From: Eutreptiella sp. 'Long Island Sound 2002'
Taxonomy: Eukaryota; Euglenozoa; Euglenophyceae; Eutreptiales; Eutreptiaceae
Assembly (NCBI GenBank): GCA_964036045.1
Contig: OZ038381.1
Location: 106,149,367-106,213,366 of the forward strand
Direction: 5' to 3'
DNA length: 64,000 bases
Positions within the stretch are counted from its first letter, which is position 1. Each line of letters begins with the position of its first letter. The position numbers and the translations under genes are program-made. Of this stretch, positions 46,201 through 56,560 are shown piece after piece. The notes under the pieces are model-generated. The model did no database searches and was not told where the DNA came from. It was given only the letters and a program-made list of their open reading frames with translations.

Positions 46201-46970
46201 CCCGGGGGGGGTGGCCTGCCACCGTTGTGAGGGGCGTCTGGTGTCAGGCGCTGTCCCTCTCCCGGCCGCCCGTCCTCTGGAGCGGGCAGCCGGGGTTCCG
46301 CGACCCGTGTGTCCCGGGTGCGGTCGGTGCGGGCGTGGGGACCCAGCGGCGGCCCCACAGCGTGCGCCCCTGCGGGCCGGCGTTGCTCGCTGTGGGGGTG
46401 GCGGAAGGGCGTCCCCGGGGGGGGTGCCTTCTACCATTGTGAGGGGCGTCTGAGGTCAGGCGCTGTCCCTCCCCCGACTGCCCGCCCACTGGGCGGGCTG
46501 TTGGGGTCCGCCACCCACGTGCTGTGGGCGCGGGTGTGTGGGTGTGGGAGCCCAACACTGTCCCCTTGGCCCGCATGCCCTGTGGGGGCTGCGTGCCGCG
46601 GGGTTGGTGGGGGGCCGTCCCCGGGGGGGCTGGCCCGCCGCCGTTGCGAGGGGCGTCTGGTGTCAGGCGCTGTCCCTCCCCCGGCCGCCCGTCCTCTGGA
46701 GCGGGCAGCCGGGGCTCCGCGACCTGTCTGTCCCGGGTGCCGTCGCTGCGGGCGTGGGGACCCAGCCCCGGCCCCACAGCGTGCGCCCTTGCGGGCCGGC
46801 GTTGCTCGCTGTGGGGGTGGCGGAAGGGCGTCCCCGGGGGGGGTGCCTTCCGCCGTTGTGAGGGGCGTCTGTGGTCAGGCGCTCCCCCTCCCCCGACTGC
46901 CCGCTCTCTGGGCGTGCTGTTGGAGTCCGTCACCCACTTGCGGTGGGCGCGGGTGTGTGGGTGTGGGGTC
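37290..46970 (+). repeat. higher-order satellite: dimers of ~210-bp monomers A and B, ~23 dimers
   Basis: The period is close to 420 bp. Monomer A has GACTGCCCGCCCACTGGGCG and GGCCTGCATGCCCTGTGG; monomer B has GGCCGCCCGTCCTCTGGAGC, CGCGACCCGTGTGTCC and GCGTTGCTCGCTGTGGGG. Both begin GTCAGGCGCTGTCCCTCCCC and end TTGTGAGGGGCGTCTG, so A and B derive from one ancestral monomer. Monomer A contains a perfect palindrome, GCCCGCCCA-C-TGGGCGGGC. G runs of variable length (GGGGGGG) occur in each monomer. Near-multiple-of-three period and high GC keep long frames open on both strands (up to 552 codons); I treat those as by-products. Confidence 0.9.
41011..45202 (+). repeat. 2096-bp super-unit (five dimers) in two tandem copies
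   Basis: The rare variant GACTGTCTGCCCACTGGGC occurs at about 41027 and again 2096 bp later. The order of monomer A subtypes is the same in both halves: an AAATTTTTCCC type, a CCTCTGGGCGGG type, an ACTGTCTGCTTGG type, an ACTGTCCCC type, an AAATTTTTCCC type. This shows a duplication of five dimers as a block. Confidence 0.75.
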
Positions 46971-47860
46971 CTAATGACCCTCCTGTGAAGAAGACAAGAG
47001 AACACAGCGCTGCTAAGCAACTGTGGCGTAACAGGGACGCCACGACACGTTTCCCTGCTAGGGCTTGGAGGGGAAAGGCGCACAGGTGGCGTGCACAGCG
47101 CGGATGTCGATGGAGTCCAACTGCCCTCGCCACTCCTGGCTGAGGCGCAGTCAATTGATTGTGTGATCAGCGCCGTATATTTTAGCATGGCTCAAGGGAC
47201 TGCATCAGTTCACCCTGACCCTGCCACCTGTACAACAGAGGCCAATGGACTGGGTTCAAGACGGAGGAACCAAGACACACTCACGTATTATACGCTTCTT
47301 AGTGTGCCCTATAATACACTGTTCCTGAACCCTGTTGCAAGCAAGCAAGCTTAAGGTCTTCGCCCGTTCCCTTATGGAACGTAGGGCGAAGCCCTGGGTA
47401 ACCTGGCAAGGGTTCATACCGCGTGCACAGCGCGTGGCCTACTGTCAAATCCCTTTAATGCATCGTGTGCAGGCATGCAGGGAAGGGAGGCGTGATCTAT
47501 ACCACTGTAACCACACTGACTCAACCAGAAGGTGAGCTCCTCCCGGGCTTACCTACCTTACTCACCATGCATCGTGTGAATGCCGAAGTGAAGCAAAAGC
47601 AAAGAAAGCCTAAGTGTTTAAACAACCCTATTGCGAGTTATAAACAACCCTAAACGTTTAATTGCATCGTGTGGCTTGCACGATTCTTCCTGTTGTGCCT
47701 GTTTTGTCATCCGCGAAAGAGAGAGGAGGGAATGGCGAATGAGAGACGACGGCACGACGCAAAACAAGCCTAAGCGTCTAAGACAACCCTACTTTAACGC
47801 GCAAACGATACAAACAAGAGCACACACTTCTCCATTGGACTTGCGCTCTTGGTGGTGCTC
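46971..47860. other. right part of the foreign block; no recognised gene
   Basis: Sharp change from satellite to mixed sequence near 46970. Short motifs recur (GCCTAAG...AACAACCCTA near 47610-47645 and 47770-47790), but no coding pattern is seen. Sequence matching the element resumes at about 47861 (GGAGGAAACCCTC). Confidence 0.5.
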
Positions 47861-48645
47861 GGGAGGAAACCCTCTAACAATGGATGGTGGCCCCCGTAGA
47901 GCTAGTCAGGTCGGTGCTGACAGAGGACTGGTCGGATGACTATGCGGCATCCGAACACTGGAGCAGGTACTGGAATGCCGTGAGCGCCCCGTCGGACGAC
48001 AAATGGCCTGAGGGCTTGACCGAGGATGGGGACAAATTTTTCCTCAAGGACAAGCTATTGGTCCCTGAGAACCGAATGGAGGAGCTCATTGACCACGGGC
48101 ATAATGCCCAGCTCATGCATCCTGGTCGGGACAAGATGCAGCAGGATCTGGAGTGGCGCTTCAAGTTCCCACCAGGGTACTACGCCATCCTGGACAAGTA
48201 CTGCAGCGACTGCGCCGTGTGTCGGGCCACGAAAAGCCCCAACCATTCCACAGCGGGCAACCCGGTGTATACGGCTATACCGGAGGCCCCTACGCGGTCT
48301 GTGGCCATGGATGTATTCGCCATGCCTGAGGTCACCGCGGAAGGAGAGACCTACGACTGTGTCATCCTGGCGGTGGATAGGCACAGCGGGTATATCGTGG
48401 CGGTCCCTGGCAAGAAGTCCAAGAAGAAGGACAAGAAGCACAAGCATGGAGTGGGTCTGCAGGCGAAGACCGTCGCTAATGCCATGATCAGGCATTGGCT
48501 GACGATCTTTATTTGTCCCAGCTGTCATCTGCAGCTATCGGGGCAGTCAATTTGTGGGGACGTGGTTCAAGACGATGTGCAAGCACATGGGGATTCGGCA
48601 CGCCAAGACCGTGGCGTACCACAGCCGGTCGAATGGCCGGGCTGA
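47861..48645 (+). pseudogene. integrase N-terminal part, second (right) copy in element B
   Basis: The open piece 47884-48645 repeats the linker (TEDWSDDYAASEHWS), the H-H-C-C zinc module (CSDCAVC) and the first catalytic Asp (AMDVFAM) of the 34.16-34.75 kb segment, with ~97 percent base identity by eye. It lacks that copy's TAG and extra T, but shares the one-base gain near 48505 (LTIFICPSC), which throws the second Asp out of frame. Confidence 0.87.
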
Positions 48646-49384
48646 GGTGGCCGGGCGGCAGATGTTCGAAAGGTTCTGCCAGCTGCACATTGACGAACCG
48701 GGCGGGATTTGGTACAATTCGCTGTGGAGAGTACTCCAGGCGTACCACGACCTTCCGGGGCCCACTGGACTTTCGCCCCATCGTATGCTGTTCCTACGGG
48801 ATCGAGTGTCACGCACTCTCCCGTGGTTGAACCATGGCAAAGTGGCCCGGGATGCGAGTGCTATGATGGCTGAGGCGGACAACACGGCAGCCAAGGTGTG
48901 CAAAGCACTTCAGGACGAGCATGAGAAGAGGGCCAAGTACTTCAAGCAGGGAAAAGTCCAGGAATATGCTCTCAGAGACACCGTATGGGTGGAGCGGCAC
49001 CACAAGGATGTCCTGTCCAGGCATCGGCAGGCGTCTTGGTATGTGCCGGGGGTAATCGTTCGGAAGGTCGGGCAGGATGTATATGCGGTTCGTGTGGGGG
49101 ATAACAAGATCCTTGACCGCGATCACACCCAGCTTTGTCCCCGAGCACCAGACCCCAGCGGACGTCCCGTCACCTTCGAGTTCACAGCCGGCGATGTGGA
49201 CTCGGATGACGAGGGTGAGGACGACGACTTCACCACCGAGAAGATCCTGGCGGACAAGCCGGACCCGGGGACGCCTGGGGGGAGGCTATATAAGGTCCGT
49301 TGGAAGGGATTTGCCGCATCCAGGGATTCCTGGGAGCCTCCGAGCAGTTTTGTGCCGAGGTATACCACAGTCTGGATGGATTAA
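48554..49384 (+). CDS. integrase core end and chromodomain, element B
   Basis: A 276-codon frame, opening with GTWFKTMCKHMGIRHAKTVA. It has the catalytic Glu (SNGRAEVAGRQ), the basic C-terminal domain (VWVERHHKDVLSRHRQ), an acidic stretch (DVDSDDEGEDDD) and the chromodomain core (RLYKVRWKGFAASRDSWEPP). It carries Glu where copy A has its premature TAA. TAA at 49382-49384 replaces a Tyr of copy A, so the last ~25 residues are lost. Translation would need the upstream frameshift to be absent, so it is probably not expressed as integrase. Confidence 0.85.
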   Translation: MGTWFKTMCKHMGIRHAKTVAYHSRSNGRAEVAGRQMFERFCQLHIDEPGGIWYNSLWRVLQAYHDLPGPTGLSPHRMLFLRDRVSRTLPWLNHGKVARDASAMMAEADNTAAKVCKALQDEHEKRAKYFKQGKVQEYALRDTVWVERHHKDVLSRHRQASWYVPGVIVRKVGQDVYAVRVGDNKILDRDHTQLCPRAPDPSGRPVTFEFTAGDVDSDDEGEDDDFTTEKILADKPDPGTPGGRLYKVRWKGFAASRDSWEPPSSFVPRYTTVWMD

Positions 49385-49840
49385 CTAAGGAAAAAGAACA
49401 TTTCCTTGGATGTCAAGGACGTGTTGGTCGATTTGGTGGCTGCAGCAGCACCGTAATAGATCCCCTTTGCCATTTTTGTTTGTTTTTGTGCTTGGGAGAC
49501 GGGTGAGGGCGTTCATCCGGGGATTTTTGGGCCTTGATTGGCCATATACCCCTTCACTCGGTCTCCACACATGTATATTTCATTGTAGTATACGTATTTA
49601 GATCGATCGACGACGTTTCTCTATCTTTGATCCCCTTGGTCCATGTTGTAGATCAAGAGGAGACCGGATATGGCGGAGGGCACCGATTATGAGTGTCCTC
49701 ACCCCTCCCTTGGGGCATGGGTGACGCCTACGCTGTATGTGGGGCCTCCATGTGTCCTTGAAACATGGGGGGGGGGGGTTGGAGCCCATTGGGGTCCTGC
49801 CGTCCTCTCTTCAATGACTTCCGAGCGGATACAACGCTCT
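49385..49840 (+). other. 3' untranslated region of copy B
   Basis: Aligns with 173-554 of copy A on the other strand. It begins with the remnant of the Pol C terminus (VKDVLVDLVAAAAP) after the premature stop. A poly-G run lies at about 49768-49778. Confidence 0.7.
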
Positions 49841-49851
49841 GAGAAGGGGGG
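49841..49851 (+). promoter_or_regulatory. polypurine tract of copy B
   Basis: GAGAAGGGGGG directly before the LTR start TGAAGACGG; identical to the tract of copy A. Confidence 0.87.
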
Positions 49852-52284
49852 TGAAGACGGTTCGGACCCCCGTGGCCATCTTTGGGTCACTTGGGGTGTG
49901 TATCTATGGGCCGGCAAGCGGCCATTGGCTGATATCATACTCTCCCATCCACCTGACCTAACCTGATGTGATAGTGTGATAGGCTTGGCCATTCCAGCTA
50001 TGAGCGGCCATATTCAATACCGAGGCGACGCTGGCTGAGATTTATATATCAAAATATCAGGAATCAACAGGGTTTTTTTATCATAATGTTTCCGTAATTT
50101 TTCAGCTATCCGTTCTGATTGTCAATGTATCGGCAACTGTCAGTTGGCTCGCGATTTTGCGGTAACCGATTGGTTAACTGTTATATAATTACCAGATATT
50201 TTAGCGGAAACCCCGATGAAGGGTCAGATTTCATCAGAAAAGGGTTCGTTGCTTCCGCAATTTTCATGTTATACACTCGCAAAATTAATCCGATTTTTTC
50301 AGACATTCAGAATCGGATTTTCGAACTCGAGCTCGCCGCACTGGATATGATGAGTTTCGAGTGGTCCTACATTTTTCCCTGATCGCGAATTAACGTTCCT
50401 TTTGTTGTCTCCTTCATTTTTCTTGGAGATATAGGCGAAACAAAATTGATTCGTGAGGCCACTTTGAAAGGTCATATCTCCGGCTCACTGCGAGGAACAC
50501 CAATTTTGAGAATTGGGTTGGAACCGCCTTGGTCTCAACTTAATTTAGGAAGCGTCAAACACCCTTGGTATGCACACCTGCCGGTGGTATCAAAGGATCA
50601 TGGTCAAGAGGGTAGAAAGTGCTTTACAACTCTTGGACCATGATACCGAATATTTTAATATGGGTTTTGAGTGTACCGCACGAGTGTTGGTGTTGCATAG
50701 AAACTTTCCTTGGGTTCCCATGTGTTTTTAACGTGAAGTTATGTCCATGGAGGGGCATGGCATACCATGGTGGGAGCCACTTTTAAGGGTATATGTGCTT
50801 CGCTATGCTCACGTCCATGTTATATATCTCCGTTTGCAGGAAGATATGTGGACTCAGACGTGGCAAGGGCTTCGCCCATGTCCTAATGGTGAGCTCCATA
50901 GCGCTAGACTAAGTCTACCGCACATATAGTGCATGTGGGAAGGCTTACGGAGTGACCAACAAGCGCCACTAGCAATTTTCCCATTATCATGGTGCATGTC
51001 GAGAGGAGGTTCGAAGGTGTCTTCATGCGTCCATTTGGGGATCCAAGTGGGGGGATTGTTCACAAATGGTTCCAAGCAATAGTGTGTTGAATCATATGTT
51101 GATACCATGGGTGAGCGAAGTTATATACTATTGTAATTATCTTGAATTTAGCAACATTTGCATGTTTTTGACCTCATTTTATCCGCATTTTTGTATCTTA
51201 TGTGCTCAACTGGTTGGCTAACGGTAAGGTGCCTAGAGATCTGTGAACTATGGTATGTTGCTTATATGTTGGCATATGCTTCCGTGTTGCACCTCACCAT
51301 ATGCCAGATCACGGGGTCACTTTGGCGCGGCACACGAGGCCTCACAAAATTGGGTCTCAAATTCGTGAGTTGACTTGTGAAGCATGACATGTATATATCC
51401 GGAGGGGCTTTGGGGCCAATGTTGGGATATTCTTGGGCATGGACCTTTGGTCTATATCACCCTTGTATATTACTTTCCGGTTTGACACATGCATGGAGCA
51501 TTTGAACATTTGCGGTATGCATTTTTGAGTATATAATTGAATTTTGGGCATTATGGTGTGATTTGCCTAATTTCGCTATGTTGTGAGGTCATCTGCATGG
51601 GGCAATTCTCCAAGCCCAATCGACTCCAGGTCCAACCAAAGTTATGTCAGGGTGGGGCATTATCCTGAGTGCCACTCTAGGCCATGACACGCCACCTCCC
51701 CTATTGGGCTAGGATTTAGAGGCTTAAGAGTGAACATATTTTTGGGGTTTGTGTAGTGACTTTTGACACATGGCATTTAGCCATCTTATTTGACTTGGTT
51801 CAGGGCAACATGTTGGCGAGTCAAGGGAGGCCCCTGAGTCCAGGGAATGAGGGGTCTATGGCTGTGATTATGTATGTTTTCATCTGTCCCCAATTTTGCT
51901 TGATTTGTGTTCATATGCCAATTTCAGGTCTTTTTCCATTATTCTATTGGTGCAATTCTATGTACATGCCCAACGCCCGTGTCTCCGTGTGCACCGTGAG
52001 ACGACCGGCGTGTTGAAAGGAGTTGTTGAGTGTCAACGCGGGACCTCAAACACCCTTGGAAGCCCTCAGTGTGGATTATTTGTATTGGAGCTATTGTACT
52101 TGGGAGTTGGTTATTGCAAGGGATCAGGATTTGTGTGAAGGAGCCATATTTTACTATTTTTTGTGGGAAATTGTGCAGGATAGGGCAAGATCATGCAGAA
52201 CCTGGTGAGAAGCAAGACCATAGGAGTGACAGGAAATGGTGGAAGGGGTACAGCAGGGGCCGGTCCTAGTAGGGACCTTCTTTA
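49852..52284 (+). repeat. 3' LTR of copy B (2433 bp)
   Basis: Matches 25278-27708 from TGAAG to CTTCTTTA. The first Gag codons (MQNLVRSKTIGVTG) are also present here, as expected when the reading frame begins inside the LTR. After 52284 the sequence changes to A-rich foldback DNA. Confidence 0.9.
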
Positions 52285-52520
52285 CTAAAAAATAATAGAA
52301 CCTCTAAAAAAAATACAAAACATCTGAAATATAATACAAAACATCTAAAAAGAAGGTCGAAAGTGATCAAAATTTTAGATGGCTCTCTAAAAAAAAATCC
52401 CCGGGAAAACCAAAATAAAATAAAACAACGTTTCAGGAACAGACTTTGAGATCTAAGAAAAAATGCAACGTCTAAAAAAAAATATTCCGCATCCAAAAAA
52501 AAAAATAACGGATAACGCTA
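52285..52520 (+). repeat. A-tract arm of an A/T foldback element, right of copy B
   Basis: Repeated units of the form CATCTAAAAA / CGTCTAAAAAAAAATATTCCG, spaced roughly 20-30 bp. They are the reverse complement type of the T-tract units that abut the other end of copy B at 25231-25277. Confidence 0.65.
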
Positions 52521-52680
52521 CCCCCACGTCCCTGCCCTGCCCTTACAGGCAACATGCAATAGAAACCACTGATTCACACTGTGTTGCATCTAGGGACAAC
52601 ATGACGCCCAGTATGACACCACTGCCAACAAGATTGCCGGATGCCAGATGGACTTTCCGAACGTGCTGATGCAGTACACA

Positions 52681-53493
52681 TTAGGCCACGTGAGGATGAT
52701 GGATAATGCAACCCACTTGATGGCATGGGAACCTGTCACTGTGTAACTGATGCACAAGACACCTTCGTTGTGGGCAAGGGGTGCAAGCCCATGGATTCTT
52801 GAACATGACCCAAACAAATACGGAAACAGAACCAGCATCCCTCCCTGTGTGCACCCTGGTCGGCCTATGTTGACCCATCATCTGAAGACATTTGGAAAGA
52901 GCAGCACTTGAGCATGCAATTATGGGCAAACTTGTGCACCGTCTGAGTAGTGCTTGAATACCACCTCTCAGAGTCCGAGCAAGGAATGTGGAACTTGGGA
53001 CGGACTTGGCAGACTGCGAAAGCCGCGGAAAATGCACAAAACTTTGTGCTGGGATGCAGGGTTGTAAGGAGTTGATGACTATGGCTGTCAGAAACTGCAG
53101 CACAGCCACGTCAGTGGCACGTGGTACTTCAGATGAAACGAGCAGAAAAGGCTTGGCTGGATCACCCTGTGTCTTGGTATTGTGCTGGGCAGCTGAGCGT
53201 GGGGACGTTTTTGGGTCAGTGGCTTCGTGCCCAGACTCCAGATACAAAGGGGCCTCTGATGCACTACCCGAACTCGGAATGCTATGAAGAGGAGTGAGAA
53301 AAACATCTGTAATAGAATGGGAACTGGCTTTCTTTTCTGTCTGCCACTTGATCGTGCACTGAGAGCCGTCCACTGCGAGCACCTTATCCCCACCCTTGAA
53401 ATTCTGCCCTTGGGCTCTGGCCAAGGTGGCTGAGTACCCTGCTTCACAAAATTCAGACATTATGTACGATCCGTTCAAATGACCTCTCTGCAT
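52681..53493 (-). other. open frame of 270 codons with a diverged relative at 56.56-57.02 kb
   Basis: The N-terminal third contains DKVLAVDGSQCTIKWQTEKK, SSHSITDVF and SASEAPLYLESG followed by DPKTSPRSA. A second copy (56561-57016) has VLTAKGSDCTIKCQTDKNPS, SSHSTADVF and SASEAPLYPEPDPE. Similarity at the residue level hints at former coding. The rest of the frame (Cys/Pro/Ser-rich) looks unspecific, and its first ~15 codons overlap the 136-bp tandem repeat. I do not recognise a family. Confidence 0.3.
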
Positions 53494-54150
53494 AGGTACC
53501 CCAGTGAAGGAAGACCCCTGTTCTCTGAGCAGATGAATCTCGGCACATGGGCTATGGCCAAGGTGGCTGAGTACCCTACTTTACAAAATTCAGATAGTAC
53601 CTGTGATCCTTTGCGATGAACTCTCCGCATAGGTCCCCCAGTGAAGGAAGACCCCTGTTCTCTCAGCAGATGAATCTGTGCACATGGGCTCTGGCCAAGG
53701 TGGCTGAGTACCCTACTTTATGACATTCAGATAGTACCTGTGATCCTTTGCGATGAACTCTCTGCATAGGTCCCCCAGTGAGGGAAGACCCCTGTTCTCT
53801 GAGCAGATGAATCTGTGCACATGGGCTCTGGCCAAGGTGGCTGGGTACCCTACCTTATAACATGCAGATACTACCTGTGATCCTTTGCGATGAACTCTCT
53901 GCGTAGGTCCCCCAGTGAGGGAAGACCCCTGTTCCCTAAGCAGATGAATCTGTGCACATGGGCTCTGGCCAAGGTGGCTGAGTTCCCTACTGTACAACAT
54001 CCAGATAGTACCTGTGATCCTCCGCAATGAACTCTCTGCATACGCCCCCCAGCGAAGGAAGACCCCTGTTCTCTGAGCAGATGAATCTGGGCACATGGGC
54101 TTTGGCCAAGGTGGATAGTACCAGTGATCCCTGCGATGAACTCTCTGATA
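53405..54150 (+). repeat. ~136-bp tandem array, about 5.4 units
   Basis: Each unit holds TGGCCAAGGTGGCTGAGTAC, a CCTACTTTA..ATTCAGATAGTACC part, GATCCTTTGCGATGAACTC and GACCCCTGTTCTCTGAGCAG. Unit starts are at about 53417, 53552, 53688, 53827 and 53963. The last unit near 54101 is truncated. Confidence 0.88.
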
Positions 54151-55290
54151 TGACGACGTGCATCCCCAAACAAAATTGCGCCCATAGACTGCTGAGCACT
54201 GTCTGCAGTGAGAAGGTGGGGGGGGGGGGGGGGGATCGGTCCATAGAATGCTGTGCATTGAATGGAGTTAACCAGACAACTCAAGGATGTCCGCTTCAGT
54301 CATCCATTTCCCAAAAACCCCAAGGAAAATGCATGTCAACCGATGAACGTTCACACGCTGTGCAAAATCCTTGTTTTGGGCATCCAGGCAGCGCGTGACT
54401 TCTTCCGTGCCACCCCTACACTTCTCCAGTTGTGTGCAGGTTGCCTAGTCACAATCGAGGTTACCACCGTAGTTTCGTGGCACTAGGTACCCTCTCCAGC
54501 CTACCTTGACAACCGGGCTAGGGGGGGGATGGGGGCCCTCTGGGCTGTCCGCCGGAATGTTGTCATCATCTGAGGGCAACATTTCTGGTGTTTGTTCCTT
54601 ACGCAAGTGCTTCAAGGGAGCCTGAAGCTCGGTGTGAGGTGGAAGAACCCAGCGTACTGGGACACGCTGCTGCTTCAAGCGTCCCGTCACCATAACTTGA
54701 GTCCAAACGACTTTCGTTTCATTGTGACAACTCTAGGGGCCAGGCAGCAAAGCGTGGATTGTGAATCCCTAACCCCAACTCAAGGGGCGCAACAATACTC
54801 ACCAATATGGGGTTGTGAAACAAACAAACAAGTGGAACACCCCACATTTCACATTGTGTACCGCAATTCCACTCCCGGGTTTCCACAACGGGCCACCAAA
54901 CGCTGGTGGCCACGCGGTTCCACGCTGCGCCCACACTCATTGCTGAGTGGGGCACCGCTAGCAAGGCTAGCAGCTCCGCTTGAGGAGTAGATGGAGCGGA
55001 CACAATGCTCAATGTGGGTGGCAGCATCCCGCGCCAGGGGCCCCTTGTCCGCGGGCTGACGATTGCATTGAACATGTCCGGGCAACAAACAACATTTGTA
55101 TAGCGCCTCGTCTTGCTAATCTGGCGCTCCAGAGGGGGTCTAGAGGGGTGGGCGGGGGGTTGGTGGTCCAAGCTGAGGGGGGAGGGGGAGGGTCAAAATC
55201 AAACGTGCTTCATCACCCGTGCTGTCATGGGGTCCCCGCACACACCACGTCCCCCACAGGTGCCTAGGGAATCGCCCATAACACTTTTTT
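54151..55290. other. no recognised gene
   Basis: Contains a poly-G run (about 54220-54233). The frame at 54719-55171 on the minus strand (150 codons) has no recognisable motif. Confidence 0.4.
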
Positions 55291-55500
55291 TTACCACTTC
55301 TAAAAGTTGCGGCATTTGCGCGAAAAAAAAATGCTGCGCGCAGAAGAAAAATGTCTGAGTATTTTTTTTTAGCGCGGAATTTTTTTTTTAAGCACGGAAT
55401 ATCTTTTTTAGTGCGGAATATTTTTTTTAGCTAAGAAAAAATATTTCCTCTAAAAAAAATAATCCGCATCTAAAAAAAAATACAGAACCCAACTACACAC
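55290..55500. repeat. A/T-tract foldback element
   Basis: A left arm of T-tract units (TTTTTTTTTTAGCGCGGAAT, AGCACGGAATATC, AGTGCGGAATATTTTTTTTA) is followed by a right arm of A-tract units (AAAAAATATTTCC, CTAAAAAAAATAATCCGCAT). The two arms are inverted versions of one ~20-bp unit. Confidence 0.7.
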
Positions 55501-55574
55501 TGTGGGCATGTTACAACTTTCCTGCGCAATGCGGGGTATACTCTTCATTTAGATGCAAATTTCCATTTGATGCG

Positions 55575-55800
55575 CTAAGATTCAGGACGACTGCTGAAAT
55601 TTAAGTAAAATTATCAGAGAAAAAGAGCAATCACGTCTAAAAACTTGCAAAAAAGGGATGTCGGATCTAAAAAGAAAAATCACTCGCTGAAGAACAAGAT
55701 TCCAACAAAACCGAACATTTAAGAAACAAAAATCATTTGCATGTCAGAATGTTCTCTTTTAGATGCCATCCAAAAAATAAGACTTTGGGGAAAACAAAAA
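55575..55800. repeat. degenerate A/T-tract units
   Basis: Scattered units of the same type (ACGTCTAAAAACTTGC, GGATCTAAAAAGAAAAATCA, CTTTTAGATGCCATCC), less regular than at 55.3-55.5 kb. Confidence 0.45.
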
Positions 55801-56560
55801 AAATGCAAGGGCAGGGGATGGGGGGGGGGGGGGATGCAGCTCCTAGTGGAGGCAGGTGGCAGCCCACTTAAGATGTTTTTGTATGCTTCTGCTTTGCACC
55901 GTATTCCCTTGCAAAACTCCAATAACACCAAACTTAAAAACCATTGCACTGCAGCACAGCATAAAGCACGTGGTCGTAAGCATCAGAGCAGATTGTAGGA
56001 CCGGCGGTATTGCCAGATAAATCATCCATATACCCGAGCAAGCCCTGAAAAACAAGGTACAACAGCAAAGAATAGCAAAGAATACCAAGTGATGCCATAT
56101 TGCAGTTGGCTGAACACTTTCAGAACTTGCTGTTGCGGTACACATTGCATCAGGTGAGGATGATCTAAACCGCTTGATGGTGTCGGAAACTGCCACTGGG
56201 CAAATGATGCACAAGACGCATTCCTTGTGGTGAAGGGCTACGTTGCTGCATAATTTCTAACATGATCACCTTCAAATAAATACAGAACCTCCATCCCTCC
56301 CTGATTGCACCCTGGTCTGCCCATGTCGAACACCATCGGAAGACCCAGTCGGCAACCGAGTCACACTGCTTGCTTGGACAGGCAAACAGTGGGCATCACT
56401 GTCAGTGGTTTTCCAGGTACTTACCACACACCCGCACAAAAAAAAGCTGTTCTCTGGTTATCTTCTTGCCTGTTATTTTGTCATAGAGGGATGCACGTGC
56501 CTGGTTTGCAGGCGAACGGCCGATCTCAGAAGCCTCTCGCTTTTCATGTACAATGACCTT
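55801..56560. other. no recognised gene
   Basis: Mixed DNA with a poly-G run at about 55821-55833. Short frames only. Confidence 0.4.

Larger units (their letters stand above)
25278..52284 (+). mobile_element. Ty3/gypsy chromovirus-type LTR retrotransposon, copy B, split by a 12.8-kb block
   Basis: 5' LTR 25278-27708, primer-binding site 27709-27720, Gag-Pol 27617-35022, foreign block about 35022-47861, remaining integrase and chromodomain to 49384, polypurine tract 49841-49851, 3' LTR 49852-52284. The family and gene order are those of copy A. Without the block and the ~0.86-kb duplicated integrase segment the internal length is about 8.4 kb, as in A. The two LTRs differ at about 5 percent over the first ~220 bp (counted by eye), so it is either older than copy A or a composite of two related elements. 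Many nonsense and frameshift mutations make it inactive. Confidence 0.85.

Noticed and set aside
37290-46970. CRISPR-like array
   Set aside because: Units are ~210/420 bp with no short repeat/unique spacer structure, and the context is eukaryotic.
37236-46988. Long open frames on both strands of the satellite (up to 552 codons, Pro/Arg/Gly-rich)
   Set aside because: They exist on both strands at once, follow the ~420-bp period (close to 140 codons), change frame wherever a G run changes length, and show no domain. They come from GC-rich repeat composition.
47640-47665. CCCTAAA as a telomere repeat remnant
   Set aside because: Only a single heptamer; no tandem run.
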